From Pseudocitrobacter sp913778145 (GTDB lineage Bacteria > Pseudomonadota > Gammaproteobacteria > Enterobacterales > Enterobacteriaceae), in NCBI GenBank assembly GCA_035726825.1, contig JALNTX010000016.1, forward strand, positions 41,048-105,047: 64,000 nucleotides of DNA, read 5' to 3'. Both the position numbers and the translations under genes were made by a program. Below the pieces are notes generated by a model. The model saw only the letters and a list, made by a program, of their open reading frames with translations, ran no database searches and was not told where the DNA came from. Numbering within the stretch: position 1 is the first letter of the stretch; each line of letters begins with the position of its first letter. This document shows, piece after piece, positions 1-8,547 of this stretch.

Positions 1-1068
1 CTGGTGACCTACGGCGGCGGCAGCGTGAAAAAAACCGGCGTACTGGACCAGGTGTTAACCGCGCTGAAAGGTCTGGACGTTCGCGAGTTTGGCGGTATTG
101 AACCAAACCCGTCTTATGAAACGCTGATGAACGCGGTGAAAATTGCCCGCGACGAAAAAATCACGTTCCTGCTGGCCGTTGGCGGCGGTTCCGTGCTGGA
201 TGGCACCAAATTTATCGCGGCGGCTGCGCATTACGATGCGTCTATCGACCCCTGGGAAATTCTGGAAACTTACGGCAGCAAGGTAAACAGCGCGATTCCG
301 ATGGGTTCCGTTCTCACTCTGCCGGCAACCGGTTCTGAATCCAATAAAGGTGCAGTTATTTCCCGTAAAACGACCGGTGACAAACGTGCCTTTATGTCGC
401 CGCACGTGCAGCCGGTCTTCGCGATTCTGGACCCGGTTTATACCTACACCCTGCCACCGCGCCAGGTAGCCAACGGTGTGGTGGATGCCTTCGTGCACAC
501 GGTCGAACAGTACGTCACTTATCCGGTAAACGGCAAAATTCAGGATCGCTTCGCGGAAGGTATTCTGCTGACGCTGGTTGAAGATGGCCCGAAAGCGCTG
601 AAAGAACCTGAAAACTACGATGTTCGCGCCAATATTATGTGGGCGGCAACCCAGGCGTTAAACGGCCTGATTGGCGCAGGCGTGCCGCAGGACTGGGCAA
701 CTCACATGCTGGGCCACGAACTGACCGCCATGCACGGCCTCGACCACGCACAGACGCTGGCTATCGTGCTGCCTGCCCTGTGGAATGAAAAACGTGACAC
801 TAAACGCGCCAAACTGCTGCAATACGCCGAACGCGTCTGGAACATCACCGAAGGTTCCGATGATGCGCGTATCGACGCCGCCATCGCCGCCACCCGTAAT
901 TTCTTCGAGCAAATGGGCGTACCGACTCGCTTGTCCGATTACGGGCTGGACGGCAGCTCCATCCCGGCGCTGCTGAAAAAACTCGAAGAACACGGCATGA
1001 CAAAACTGGGTGAAAATCAGGATATTACCCTTGAAGTAAGCCGTCGCATTTACGAAGCGGCACGTTAA
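1..1068 (+). CDS. yqhD: NADPH-dependent aldehyde reductase YqhD (5' end outside window)
   Basis: Iron-type alcohol dehydrogenase family; E. coli YqhD reduces short aldehydes (acrolein, butanal, methylglyoxal-type compounds) with NADPH. The gene enters the window already open. Compared with the 387-residue E. coli protein, about 33 N-terminal residues lie to the left. Counting from the GTG at 4, the cofactor-binding GGGS is at residues 60-63. The metal ligands expected from E. coli (Asp194, His198, His267, His281) fall at D161, H165, H234 and H248, so the enzyme looks intact. A terminator follows directly, and dkgA lies downstream in the same direction, as in E. coli. Identification is near certain; the aldehyde role is family knowledge. 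Confidence 0.97.
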   Translation: MVTYGGGSVKKTGVLDQVLTALKGLDVREFGGIEPNPSYETLMNAVKIARDEKITFLLAVGGGSVLDGTKFIAAAAHYDASIDPWEILETYGSKVNSAIPMGSVLTLPATGSESNKGAVISRKTTGDKRAFMSPHVQPVFAILDPVYTYTLPPRQVANGVVDAFVHTVEQYVTYPVNGKIQDRFAEGILLTLVEDGPKALKEPENYDVRANIMWAATQALNGLIGAGVPQDWATHMLGHELTAMHGLDHAQTLAIVLPALWNEKRDTKRAKLLQYAERVWNITEGSDDARIDAAIAATRNFFEQMGVPTRLSDYGLDGSSIPALLKKLEEHGMTKLGENQDITLEVSRRIYEAAR

Positions 1069-1079
1069 TCCCCACCCAA

Positions 1080-1117
1080 AGCCAGACCTAAGTCTTTAGC
1101 GTCTGGCTTTCGTTTTT
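1080..1117 (+). terminator. Intrinsic terminator after yqhD
   Basis: An 8-bp stem (AGCCAGAC at 1080-1087 with GTCTGGCT at 1101-1108) is followed by a T-rich run to 1117, 12 bases after the yqhD stop. It should separate most yqhD transcription from dkgA. Confidence 0.8.
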
Positions 1118-1198
1118 GCATATTTCGACCAGAATTGATCTTACAAATCTTATCAGGCCCACTGTGCTGATAAGCAATAGAGAGAAAAGGAGAAATGC

Positions 1199-2026
1199 AT
1201 GACACATCCAACCGTAATCAAACTCCAGGACGGCAACGTGATGCCGCAGCTGGGTCTCGGCGTGTGGAAAGCAAGCAACGAGGAGGTTGTCACCGTGATT
1301 CATAAAGCGCTGGAGGTCGGGTATCGCTCGATTGATACCGCCACCGCCTACAAGAACGAAGATGGCGTGGGTCAGGCGCTGAAAAGCGCGGGCGTTCCGC
1401 GCGAAGAGCTGTTTATCACCACTAAACTGTGGAACGACGATCAGAAACGCCCGGCCGAGGCGCTACAGGAAAGCCTCGATAAACTCCAGCTGGATTATCT
1501 CGATCTCTACCTGATGCACTGGCCGGTTCCCGCTATCGATCACTACGTGGACGCGTGGAAAGGAATGATTGAGTTGCAAAAACAAGGGCTGGTAAAAAGC
1601 ATCGGCGTCTGCAACTTCCAGGTGAATCACCTGCAACGCATTATCGATGAAACCGGCGTCGCCCCGGTCATCAACCAGATTGAACTGCATCCATTGATGC
1701 AGCAGCGCCAGCTGCATGCGTGGAACGCGACGCACAAAATTCAAACCGAATCCTGGAGCCCGCTGGCTCAGGGCGGCGAAGGCGTATTCGATCAAAAAAT
1801 CATTCGTGAACTGGCGGATAAATACGGCAAAACACCGGCGCAAATCGTCATTCGCTGGCACCTGGATAACGGACTGGTGGTTATCCCGAAATCCGTCACA
1901 CCGGCGCGTATTGCCGCCAACTTCGACGTCTGGGATTTCCGTCTTGATAAAGACGAGCTGGGCGAAATCGCCAAACTGGATAAAGGAAAACGTCTGGGGC
2001 CAGACCCGGATCAGTTCGGCGGTTAA
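1199..2026 (+). CDS. dkgA: 2,5-diketo-D-gluconate reductase A (aldo-keto reductase)
   Basis: Cytoplasmic NADPH-dependent aldo-keto reductase. The family reduces 2,5-diketo-D-gluconate to 2-keto-L-gulonate and also acts on methylglyoxal and beta-keto esters. The 275 residues match the E. coli length and are collinear with DkgA. The catalytic tetrad is visible: D46, Y51, K76 and H107 (in LMHWP). The conserved PKS cofactor-binding segment lies near the C-terminus. The ATG at 1199 has an AAGGAG ribosome site at 1187-1192. Pairing with yqhD fits a shared aldehyde-detoxification role, although a terminator lies between the two genes. Confidence 0.97.
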   Translation: MTHPTVIKLQDGNVMPQLGLGVWKASNEEVVTVIHKALEVGYRSIDTATAYKNEDGVGQALKSAGVPREELFITTKLWNDDQKRPAEALQESLDKLQLDYLDLYLMHWPVPAIDHYVDAWKGMIELQKQGLVKSIGVCNFQVNHLQRIIDETGVAPVINQIELHPLMQQRQLHAWNATHKIQTESWSPLAQGGEGVFDQKIIRELADKYGKTPAQIVIRWHLDNGLVVIPKSVTPARIAANFDVWDFRLDKDELGEIAKLDKGKRLGPDPDQFGG

Positions 2027-2035
2027 TCACCTCTC

Positions 2036-2059
2036 CCTGGCGTGGGCAACCACGTCAGG
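2036..2059 (+). terminator. Stem-loop after dkgA
   Basis: A 10-bp stem (CCTGGCGTGG / CCACGTCAGG, one G-T pair) closes a GCAA tetraloop 10 bases after the dkgA stop. No T run follows, so this is either a weak terminator or an mRNA 3'-end protecting hairpin. Confidence 0.4.
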
Positions 2060-2325
2060 TATCCCCCTCAAATAAATTCACCCAATTAATAAATTCACCA
2101 TCTTTAATTTATTTAAATTATTATTCCGTATTTTTCATATCGTTTTTATTATTTCGAAAACAATTATCATCTCTCGATCAAAGAATATTCTCACGACAAT
2201 AGCGCACAATTCATCATAACGGCGTTGATCTGTAATGCATCCTGCCGCGGTTGAACTGAATAACCATCTGATCCTGATGGAATTATTCCGAGTACTTATA
2301 AATCATTTTAAATGAGTATCTTGTC
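2060..2325. other. AT-rich intergenic leader before the DASS transporter gene
   Basis: About 266 bases of AT-rich sequence separate the dkgA hairpin from the GTG start at 2326. A tiny reading frame, ATG 2312 to TGA 2329, overlaps that start in another frame. I see no confident promoter, operator or repeat here, but the length and composition suggest it holds the regulatory region of the transporter. Confidence 0.4.
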
Positions 2326-3780
2326 GTGACAAAAAAACAATCTCAGGGAGTGAAATGGCTCCCGCTTATTATTATCGTGCTTATCGCCGCCGGGCTTTGG
2401 CAACTGACGCCGCCTTCAGGGCTCAGCGCGCCAGCCTGGCATTCCGCTATTATCTTTGTGGCAACCATCGCGTCTATTGTGGCGAAAGTCCTGCCGATTG
2501 GCGCGGTCGGGATCATTGGCATTACGGTTTTTGCCCTCGCCTATGCGGCGGGTGATAAAACCGCCAGCGGCGCTATCAGCACGGCACTGAGTGAACTGAA
2601 CAGCTCATTGATATGGCTTATCGTCGTCGCCTTTATGATTGCCCGCGGGTTTATCAAAACGGGCCTGGGTCGGCGCATCGCCCTGCAAATGATCCGCCTG
2701 CTGGGCAAGCGCACGCTGGGGCTGGCTTATGGCCTTGCGTTTGCAGACCTGATCTTATCTCCCGCAATGCCGAGCAACACCGCACGCTGCGGCGGCGTTA
2801 TCTACCCTATCGCCGACTCGCTGGCGCGCAGCTTTGGCTCACGTCCGGAGGACGAATCGCGCAGCAAAATCGGTACCTTTCTGATCACCTGTATTGGTAA
2901 CGTCAACGACGTCACCGCCGCGCTGTTTATGACCGGCTACACCGGCAACCTGCTGGCGGTCAAACTGGCGGCCAACGCGGGTGTCACGCTGACCTGGGGC
3001 AGCTGGTTTATGGCGGCGCTGGTGCCGTGCGTGGTGTCGCTGATGATCGTTCCGCTGCTGGTTTACTGGCTGACGCGCCCGGAAATCAAGCACACGCCGG
3101 ATGCCCCGGACATCGCCCGTAAAGAGCTTGCCGAAATGGGCAGTATGGCGCGCGGCGAGTGGCTGATGCTGGCGACGGTCGGCGTACTGCTGGTGCTGTG
3201 GATCTTTGGCGACAAACTGGGTGTCGATGCTACCACCGCGTCGTTTGTCGGGCTCTCCATTCTGCTGCTGAGCGGCGTGCTGAGCTGGGAAGATGTGAAA
3301 AGCGAAAAAGGCGCGTGGGATACGCTGATTTGGTTTGCCGCTCTGCTGATGATGGCCAACCAGCTGAAAAAGCTGGGCTTTACCATGTGGTTCGGCAACC
3401 TGATTGGCGACAGCATCGGCAGCGCTATGCAGGGCACCAGCTGGGTTGTTGTGCTACTGCTGTTGAACGCCGCCTACTTCTACACCCACTACTTCTTCGC
3501 CAGCGGCAACGCGCAAATCGCCGCGTTGTACGCGGTATTCCTCGGTGTTGGGTTGCATCTGAACATCCCGCCCGCGCCGATGGCGCTGATGCTGGCGTTC
3601 ACCAGCAGCCTTTACTGCTCACTCACCCAATACACCCACGCGCGCGGCCCGATTCTTTTCGGCGCAGGCTACGTACCAACCGGCGTCTGGTGGCGAACCG
3701 GGTTTGCCATCAGCCTGTTTAACCAGGCGGTGTTTATCACCGTCGGCCTGGCTTGGTGGAAGATGTTGGGCTTTTACTAG
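2326..3780 (+). CDS. DASS-family di/tricarboxylate-type anion permease
   Basis: A 484-residue, very hydrophobic inner-membrane protein with about a dozen membrane segments, of the divalent anion:sodium symporter / CitT-TtdT group, which moves dicarboxylates or citrate. The family SNT signature is at residues 150-152 in the context SPAMPSNTARCGG. The second half has the expected re-entrant Gly/Ala/Asn-rich region (ASGNAQIAALY). The start is taken as GTG 2326; no strong ribosome site precedes it, so expression may be weak or the start misjudged. A terminator follows at 3798. No catabolic partner is adjacent, so the substrate cannot be read from context. E. coli lacks a gene like this here. Confidence 0.85.
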   Translation: MTKKQSQGVKWLPLIIIVLIAAGLWQLTPPSGLSAPAWHSAIIFVATIASIVAKVLPIGAVGIIGITVFALAYAAGDKTASGAISTALSELNSSLIWLIVVAFMIARGFIKTGLGRRIALQMIRLLGKRTLGLAYGLAFADLILSPAMPSNTARCGGVIYPIADSLARSFGSRPEDESRSKIGTFLITCIGNVNDVTAALFMTGYTGNLLAVKLAANAGVTLTWGSWFMAALVPCVVSLMIVPLLVYWLTRPEIKHTPDAPDIARKELAEMGSMARGEWLMLATVGVLLVLWIFGDKLGVDATTASFVGLSILLLSGVLSWEDVKSEKGAWDTLIWFAALLMMANQLKKLGFTMWFGNLIGDSIGSAMQGTSWVVVLLLLNAAYFYTHYFFASGNAQIAALYAVFLGVGLHLNIPPAPMALMLAFTSSLYCSLTQYTHARGPILFGAGYVPTGVWWRTGFAISLFNQAVFITVGLAWWKMLGFY

Positions 3781-3797
3781 CAGCATTTAGCTGTGAT

Positions 3798-3835
3798 AAA
3801 ACCGTTTTTTACGTCATTGCGAAAAACGGTTTTTT
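3798..3835 (+). terminator. Intrinsic terminator after the DASS transporter
   Basis: An AT-rich stem (AAAACCGTTTTT with AAAAACGGTTTTTT) around an 11-base loop ends in a T run. It lies between the transporter stop and the HIT gene. Confidence 0.75.
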
Positions 3836-3857
3836 ATTTCCCGAATGGAGACAAACC

Positions 3858-4322
3858 ATGACCTGCATTTTCTGCCAAATCGTTGAGGGCAAAGCGCCCT
3901 GCCATAAAATCTGGGAAGATGAGCACCACCTGGCCTTCCTGTCGATTTTCCCCAATACCGAAGGCTTTACCGTCGTCATCCCGAAAAAACACTATCCGAG
4001 CTATGCCTTTGATATGCCGCCGCTGGCGCTGGCCGATTTAGTTCTGGCGACGCAGAAAGTGGCTAAATTGCTGGATAAATCCTTTGATGATGTGGGCCGC
4101 AGCGGAATGTTTTTTGAAGGTTTCGGCGTGGACCACGTGCACAGCAAACTCAGCCCAATGCATGGCACGGGTGACATGACGAAATGGAAGCCAATCGAGT
4201 TTAAACAGAAGAAGTATTTTGAACAGTATGAAGGCTATTTATCCTCCCACGACCACGAGCGAGCGGATGATGAGAAGCTGGCCGCCTTAGCGGCCAGAAT
4301 CAGAGCGGAGCAGGACTCTTAA
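3858..4322 (+). CDS. HIT-family (histidine triad) protein with atypical triad
   Basis: A 154-residue cytoplasmic protein of the HIT superfamily (nucleotide hydrolases/transferases). It starts CIFC and carries the phosphate-loop region HVHSKLSPMHG at residues 93-103. The classical motif is H-x-H-x-H; here the first two histidines (H93 and H95, the latter at the catalytic position) are kept and the third is Lys97. ATG 3858 is chosen because the homologous region begins exactly there and a GGAG lies upstream; the frame is open further 5' but into the terminator. Its 3' end overlaps the convergent ygiQ stop by 4 bases. The substrate is unknown. Confidence 0.85.
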   Translation: MTCIFCQIVEGKAPCHKIWEDEHHLAFLSIFPNTEGFTVVIPKKHYPSYAFDMPPLALADLVLATQKVAKLLDKSFDDVGRSGMFFEGFGVDHVHSKLSPMHGTGDMTKWKPIEFKQKKYFEQYEGYLSSHDHERADDEKLAALAARIRAEQDS

Positions 4323-6538
4323 CGCCCCACCGTCGGTTTCGCGCGTTTTTTCGCACCGGCGTTAACCGGACGCGGCTGCCCGGCTGGCGCTTTCTTCGCG
4401 CCCGCTGGCGTTTGACGCTGATGCGCCACCGGCGTGTGTTTGGTCAGCGCCGGGCGCGTGTTGCGGTTCTGGCGACGCGCTTCACGCATCTCGTCCAGCG
4501 TCGGTGACGGCACCAGGCAGTCACGACGCGGGCCGATCAGATGCTTTTTACCCATCGCTTCCAGCGCCTGACGGATCATCGGCCAGTTTTTCGGATCGTG
4601 ATAACGCAGCAGCGCTTTATGCAGACGGCGCTGTTTATCCCCTTTCGGCACCACCACTTCTTCACTCTTATAGCCAATTTTACCCAGCGGGTTCTTGCCG
4701 GTGTAATACATGGTGGTCGAGTTCGCCAGCGGCGACGGGTAGAAGTTCTGCACCTGGTCGAGGCGGAAACGGTGTTTCTTCAGCCACAGCGCCAGGTTCA
4801 CCATATCTTCATCGCGCGTTCCTGGGTGCGCAGAGATAAAGTACGGAATCAGATACTGCTCTTTCCCGGCCTGTTTTGAATAGGTGTCGAAAAGCTCTTT
4901 AAAGCGGTGATAGGTTCCCATCCCCGGCTTCATCATTTTCGACAACGGCCCTTCTTCCGTATGCTCTGGCGCAATCTTCAGATAGCCGCCCACGTGATGG
5001 GTTGCCAGCTCTTTGATATAGCGCGGATCTTCCACCGCGATGTCGTAACGCACACCGGAGGCAATGAGGATCTTCTTGATGCCTTTCAGATCGCGCGCGC
5101 GACGGTAAAGATTGATCGTCGGCTCATGGTTGGTATCCATGTGCGGACAGATATCCGGATAAACGCAGGAGAGACGGCGGCAGGTCTGCTCAGCGCGCGG
5201 CGATTTACAGCGCAGCATATACATGTTTGCCGTTGGCCCGCCGAGGTCGGAGATCACACCGGTAAAGCCAGGCACCGTATCACGGATGGCTTCGATCTCG
5301 TTGATGATCGAGTCTTCCGAACGGCTCTGAATAATGCGCCCTTCGTGCTCGGTAATAGAGCAGAAAGAGCAGCCGCCGAAGCAGCCGCGCATGATGTTGA
5401 TCGAGAAGCGGATCATCTCATATGCCGGAATACGGGCGTTACCATATGCCGGATGCGGTACGCGCTGATACGGCAGCGCAAACACGCTGTCCATCTCTTC
5501 GGTAGAAAGCGGGATCGCCGGTGGGTTGATCCAAATATAGCGATCGCCATGTTTTTGCATCAGCGCACGCGCACAGCCTGGGTTGGTTTCATGGTGCAAA
5601 ATACGTGAAGCGTGCGCATACAGCACTTTATCGCTTTTCACTTTCTCAAAAGATGGCAGCAGCACGTAGGTTTTTTCCCACGGTTTCGGGCGCGGCGGCT
5701 GAACGGTGACGGTTTTGACTTCCGTTTTTTGCGGTTCAACCGGCTTGTTATCGGCACATGGCAAATCTTCGCCATACGGATGCGGGATCGGGTCGATTTT
5801 CCCCGGCGTATCCAGACGCGTGGAGTCCACGCCAGCCCAGCCCGGGAGCGCTTCTTTGACGATAATCGCCGTGTTACGCACATCGCGAATCTGGGAAATC
5901 AGCTCACCCTGCGCCAGACGGTGCGCTACTTCCACCAGCGGACGTTCGCCGTTGCCGAACATCAACATATCGGCTTTGGAATCGACCAGCACCGAACGGC
6001 GCACAGTATCAGACCAGTAATCGTAATGCGCGGTACGGCGCAGGCTGGCTTCGATACCGCCCAGGATCACCGGCACATCTTTCCACGCTTCTTTACAGCG
6101 CTGGGTATAGACCAGCGTCGCGCGGTCCGGGCGTTTGCCGCCGACGTTGTCCGGCGTGTAGGCATCGTCCTGACGCAGCTTACGGTCAGCCGTGTAGCGG
6201 TTGATCATCGAGTCCATGTTGCCTGCGGTCACGCCGAAAAAGAGGTTCGGCTTGCCCAGACGCATAAAGTCGTCTTTGCTGTTCCAGTCCGGCTGCGCGA
6301 TGATACCTACGCGAAAACCCTGCGCTTCCAACATACGACCGCAAATCGCCATCCCAAAGCTGGGATGGTCAACGTACGCGTCGCCGGTAACCAAAATGAT
6401 GTCGCAGCTATCCCAGCCAAGTTGATCCATCTCTTCACGGGACATTGGCAAAAACGGCGCCGGCCCAAAACAGGCGGCCCAATACTGCGGCCAGGAGAAC
6501 AGGTCGCGATCCGGTTGGATCAGGGAGATAGAGCTCAT
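4319..6538 (-). CDS. ygiQ: YgiQ-family radical SAM protein
   Basis: A 739-residue protein of the UPF0313 radical SAM family, the same length as the full E. coli protein. An N-terminal cobalamin-like/unknown domain (about 1-350) precedes the radical SAM core with its iron-sulfur ligands C386, C390 and C393 in the motif C-x3-C-x2-C. A basic, low-complexity tail (Ala/Lys/Pro-rich, about 690-739) ends it. The biochemical reaction is not established. The gene appears intact here; older E. coli K-12 annotations split it into two frames. It is convergent with the HIT gene and followed upstream by the small membrane gene in the same direction. Confidence 0.96.
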   Translation of the reverse strand: MSSISLIQPDRDLFSWPQYWAACFGPAPFLPMSREEMDQLGWDSCDIILVTGDAYVDHPSFGMAICGRMLEAQGFRVGIIAQPDWNSKDDFMRLGKPNLFFGVTAGNMDSMINRYTADRKLRQDDAYTPDNVGGKRPDRATLVYTQRCKEAWKDVPVILGGIEASLRRTAHYDYWSDTVRRSVLVDSKADMLMFGNGERPLVEVAHRLAQGELISQIRDVRNTAIIVKEALPGWAGVDSTRLDTPGKIDPIPHPYGEDLPCADNKPVEPQKTEVKTVTVQPPRPKPWEKTYVLLPSFEKVKSDKVLYAHASRILHHETNPGCARALMQKHGDRYIWINPPAIPLSTEEMDSVFALPYQRVPHPAYGNARIPAYEMIRFSINIMRGCFGGCSFCSITEHEGRIIQSRSEDSIINEIEAIRDTVPGFTGVISDLGGPTANMYMLRCKSPRAEQTCRRLSCVYPDICPHMDTNHEPTINLYRRARDLKGIKKILIASGVRYDIAVEDPRYIKELATHHVGGYLKIAPEHTEEGPLSKMMKPGMGTYHRFKELFDTYSKQAGKEQYLIPYFISAHPGTRDEDMVNLALWLKKHRFRLDQVQNFYPSPLANSTTMYYTGKNPLGKIGYKSEEVVVPKGDKQRRLHKALLRYHDPKNWPMIRQALEAMGKKHLIGPRRDCLVPSPTLDEMREARRQNRNTRPALTKHTPVAHQRQTPAGAKKAPAGQPRPVNAGAKKRAKPTVGR

Positions 6539-6671
6539 TTTGCTTCCAAAAAGAAAAGTGGTAAAAAAATAATCAAAGGCCGGGGATTATACGCTTTATT
6601 CAGGGGGGAAATGAAGGAGATTATTGCCTGAGATGCGGCGGATAACGGTCAACTCATCCGTGAATCGCCCT

Positions 6672-7043
6672 TCATAAATGGAAGTAACAAAATACCGCAG
6701 CAAAGAACACTGTCAGCCCTGTGCAGTGAAATACCAGCAGCAATGCAGGATGCGCCGAGCGCAGCCACTTCCCGGTAAGCAGCGCCGCAAAAAGCAGGGG
6801 AACCTGATACACCGGGAATGCCGTCCAAAGCATCCCAGCCGTCTCTTTCTCGCCCATCGCCCAGAAAACGGAGACAAACAGCATAGCAATGCCGATTTGA
6901 GGAGCTGCCACACGCAAAAAAAGATCGCGAAAGTAACGCCATGAAATGGAGAGAATGAGCAGGATAACTAACTGTGCCAGATAAAAAATCCAGCTATTAG
7001 CGGTTAGCATAATAATCATTGCGAATATCAGTGGGCCATCCAT
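6672..7043 (-). CDS. Small four-helix membrane protein, third gene of an unnamed operon
   Basis: I do not recognise this 123-residue protein. It is almost entirely hydrophobic, with four likely membrane segments (about 6-30, 41-63, 70-90, 100-120). Two features recur in the two larger genes upstream: a Pro-Gln pair in helix 2 (residues 48-49, context LFLRVAAPQ) and a His in helix 4 (residue 106), 57 residues apart. It therefore looks like a stand-alone copy of the membrane module of its neighbours. ATG 7043 has an AAGGAG site 9 bases upstream. It starts 27 bases after the stop of the 472-residue gene, so the three genes are probably co-transcribed. Function unknown. Confidence 0.7.
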   Translation of the reverse strand: MDGPLIFAMIIMLTANSWIFYLAQLVILLILSISWRYFRDLFLRVAAPQIGIAMLFVSVFWAMGEKETAGMLWTAFPVYQVPLLFAALLTGKWLRSAHPALLLVFHCTGLTVFFAAVFCYFHL

Positions 7044-7070
7044 CTCCAGAATCTCCTTTATAACTGCTAT

Positions 7071-8489
7071 CTACTTGCCTTCGCAGCACAGCCCTGAATC
7101 GATATCGCGCAATGCACTTGAAGTTATTCCTTGATTCGCAGCACCGGCAAGCGCAGTACACAGTCGATCTTTCGTCATACCAGAGGCAAGAAGCATTTCT
7201 GGCTTCACGCCGCTTGTTATTGCATCCGCGATGTTTTTATCCGAGAAGGATATCTCTTGTTTCAGCATATCTTTTAGTACAAGTGGGAGGGTCTCACGGT
7301 CGCCCTCTTCCTGCTTAATGGCCGCCAGCCGTAATGGCGTATAGTCGTCCTCAGGTAACATGAAATGTTGCCAGTCGATGATATTGGCCGTTATCAATTC
7401 CTTAACTGTCGAAGCATCAGCAAAACGCACGATAAATTCCAGGAGCGTAATATTGTTACTGTGTTTTTTCATATCGCCATAACGAATAATAATATTCAGT
7501 ATTGGGATATCATCATCACGCGCTTCCAGTAACGAGGGGTTATCGGTTATCGCTGCCACTAACGCCTTGCTGTCGCCAATAAGTGCTAACATCTGTAAGC
7601 GATGTATCTGCATTTTGGGCTGCTGTTTTTGCCAAAAAAAACTTAATGTTTCGCGATCTCTGGTATTAATAATTTGTTCGTAAACATCTTCCGTTAAAAG
7701 CTTTGGCATGATTCCCAGCAATTTCTCACTGATTTCCCTTGCGGTCGCCAGAGAGCGTAGCCCCTGTTCATGCTGATATTTCAACTTACCGTTCAGGTAA
7801 AAATACATCCAGTACAGTGGATTATGTTGATAGACCATCAAACGATGATTTCTCGCCTGTAAAGAGTCTCCGATTAGCAAAGGGCTAAACTGGTAAACCG
7901 CACGGGCATTCAGATGCGTGACGGCCATAAAAAATGGGTGCGAATCGCCACAACAGGAAAACGGTGTATCAACCCGCGTAATCAGTGCCTTCAACGTCAT
8001 GTCTGAAACGTCAGGCGTCAGTACCGCTTGTGTGAGTATTTGTTTGAGTTGGGCATTATCATGAATGCTATTCAGCACAATTGCGCCATCTCGTTCAGCA
8101 CGATCGATAAGGCGTGAGATTTGTTTCTTCTCCCAGCCATGCGCGACCTCGCGAGACAGATAATTGACAGGTTCGAGATATCCCCAAAGCATAACAAAAA
8201 GGAGATGGCATGGCAGGCAGAGATATCTGAAATGCCGACGCCCTACAATGGCAAGAGACAGTGAAACAAACTGGCTAATAAGCGCAAAGAAGATGAGACT
8301 TTCATCAATATTAAGCCAGTAAAAAAGTAATGAACCTGCACCGACGAGGACAATCTGCGGCAACAGCAGCCACAGAAAAATCCCCCGGACACGAGGATGT
8401 TTTATCGCAAAACCAAGCAGTATAAGCGCAATAATATCGGCAATAGCCAGCGGCCATAGCCAAATTGCAAACGCGAATTCCCGCCCCAT
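7071..8489 (-). CDS. Membrane-anchored protein with helical-repeat-like soluble domain
   Basis: 472 residues, no named family recognised. The N-terminus has four membrane segments (about 7-28, 37-57, 64-82, 88-105) with PQ at 44-45 and His at 95, the same module as in the 123-residue neighbour. Residues from about 125 onward are a soluble, Leu-rich, helical region that aligns with the upstream 587-residue protein. Shared features are SCCG near 178-181, PFFxAxxHxNxxAV just after, a GDSxQAxxxR stretch, and LLxxMPxLLTExxY. The repeating helical pattern resembles ankyrin or similar solenoid repeats, but I cannot assign a Pfam family. An AAGGA lies 9 bases before ATG 8489. Confidence 0.75.
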   Translation of the reverse strand: MGREFAFAIWLWPLAIADIIALILLGFAIKHPRVRGIFLWLLLPQIVLVGAGSLLFYWLNIDESLIFFALISQFVSLSLAIVGRRHFRYLCLPCHLLFVMLWGYLEPVNYLSREVAHGWEKKQISRLIDRAERDGAIVLNSIHDNAQLKQILTQAVLTPDVSDMTLKALITRVDTPFSCCGDSHPFFMAVTHLNARAVYQFSPLLIGDSLQARNHRLMVYQHNPLYWMYFYLNGKLKYQHEQGLRSLATAREISEKLLGIMPKLLTEDVYEQIINTRDRETLSFFWQKQQPKMQIHRLQMLALIGDSKALVAAITDNPSLLEARDDDIPILNIIIRYGDMKKHSNNITLLEFIVRFADASTVKELITANIIDWQHFMLPEDDYTPLRLAAIKQEEGDRETLPLVLKDMLKQEISFSDKNIADAITSGVKPEMLLASGMTKDRLCTALAGAANQGITSSALRDIDSGLCCEGK

Positions 8490-8547
8490 TATCCTTTTTC
8501 CTTAAAGCTCAGATTGCGCGTATTAGCCACATGCCGCCGCCCATTTG

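Noticed and set aside
5612..6631. 339-codon open frame on the plus strand opposite ygiQ
   Set aside because: It is antisense to a well-conserved gene, Arg/His/Val-rich with no recognisable domain, as expected from the complement of a GC-rich coding region.
6649..6942. 97-codon alternative frame on the minus strand overlapping the 123-residue membrane gene
   Set aside because: Composition is irregular and it lacks the ribosome site and the PQ/His membrane module seen in the chosen frame.
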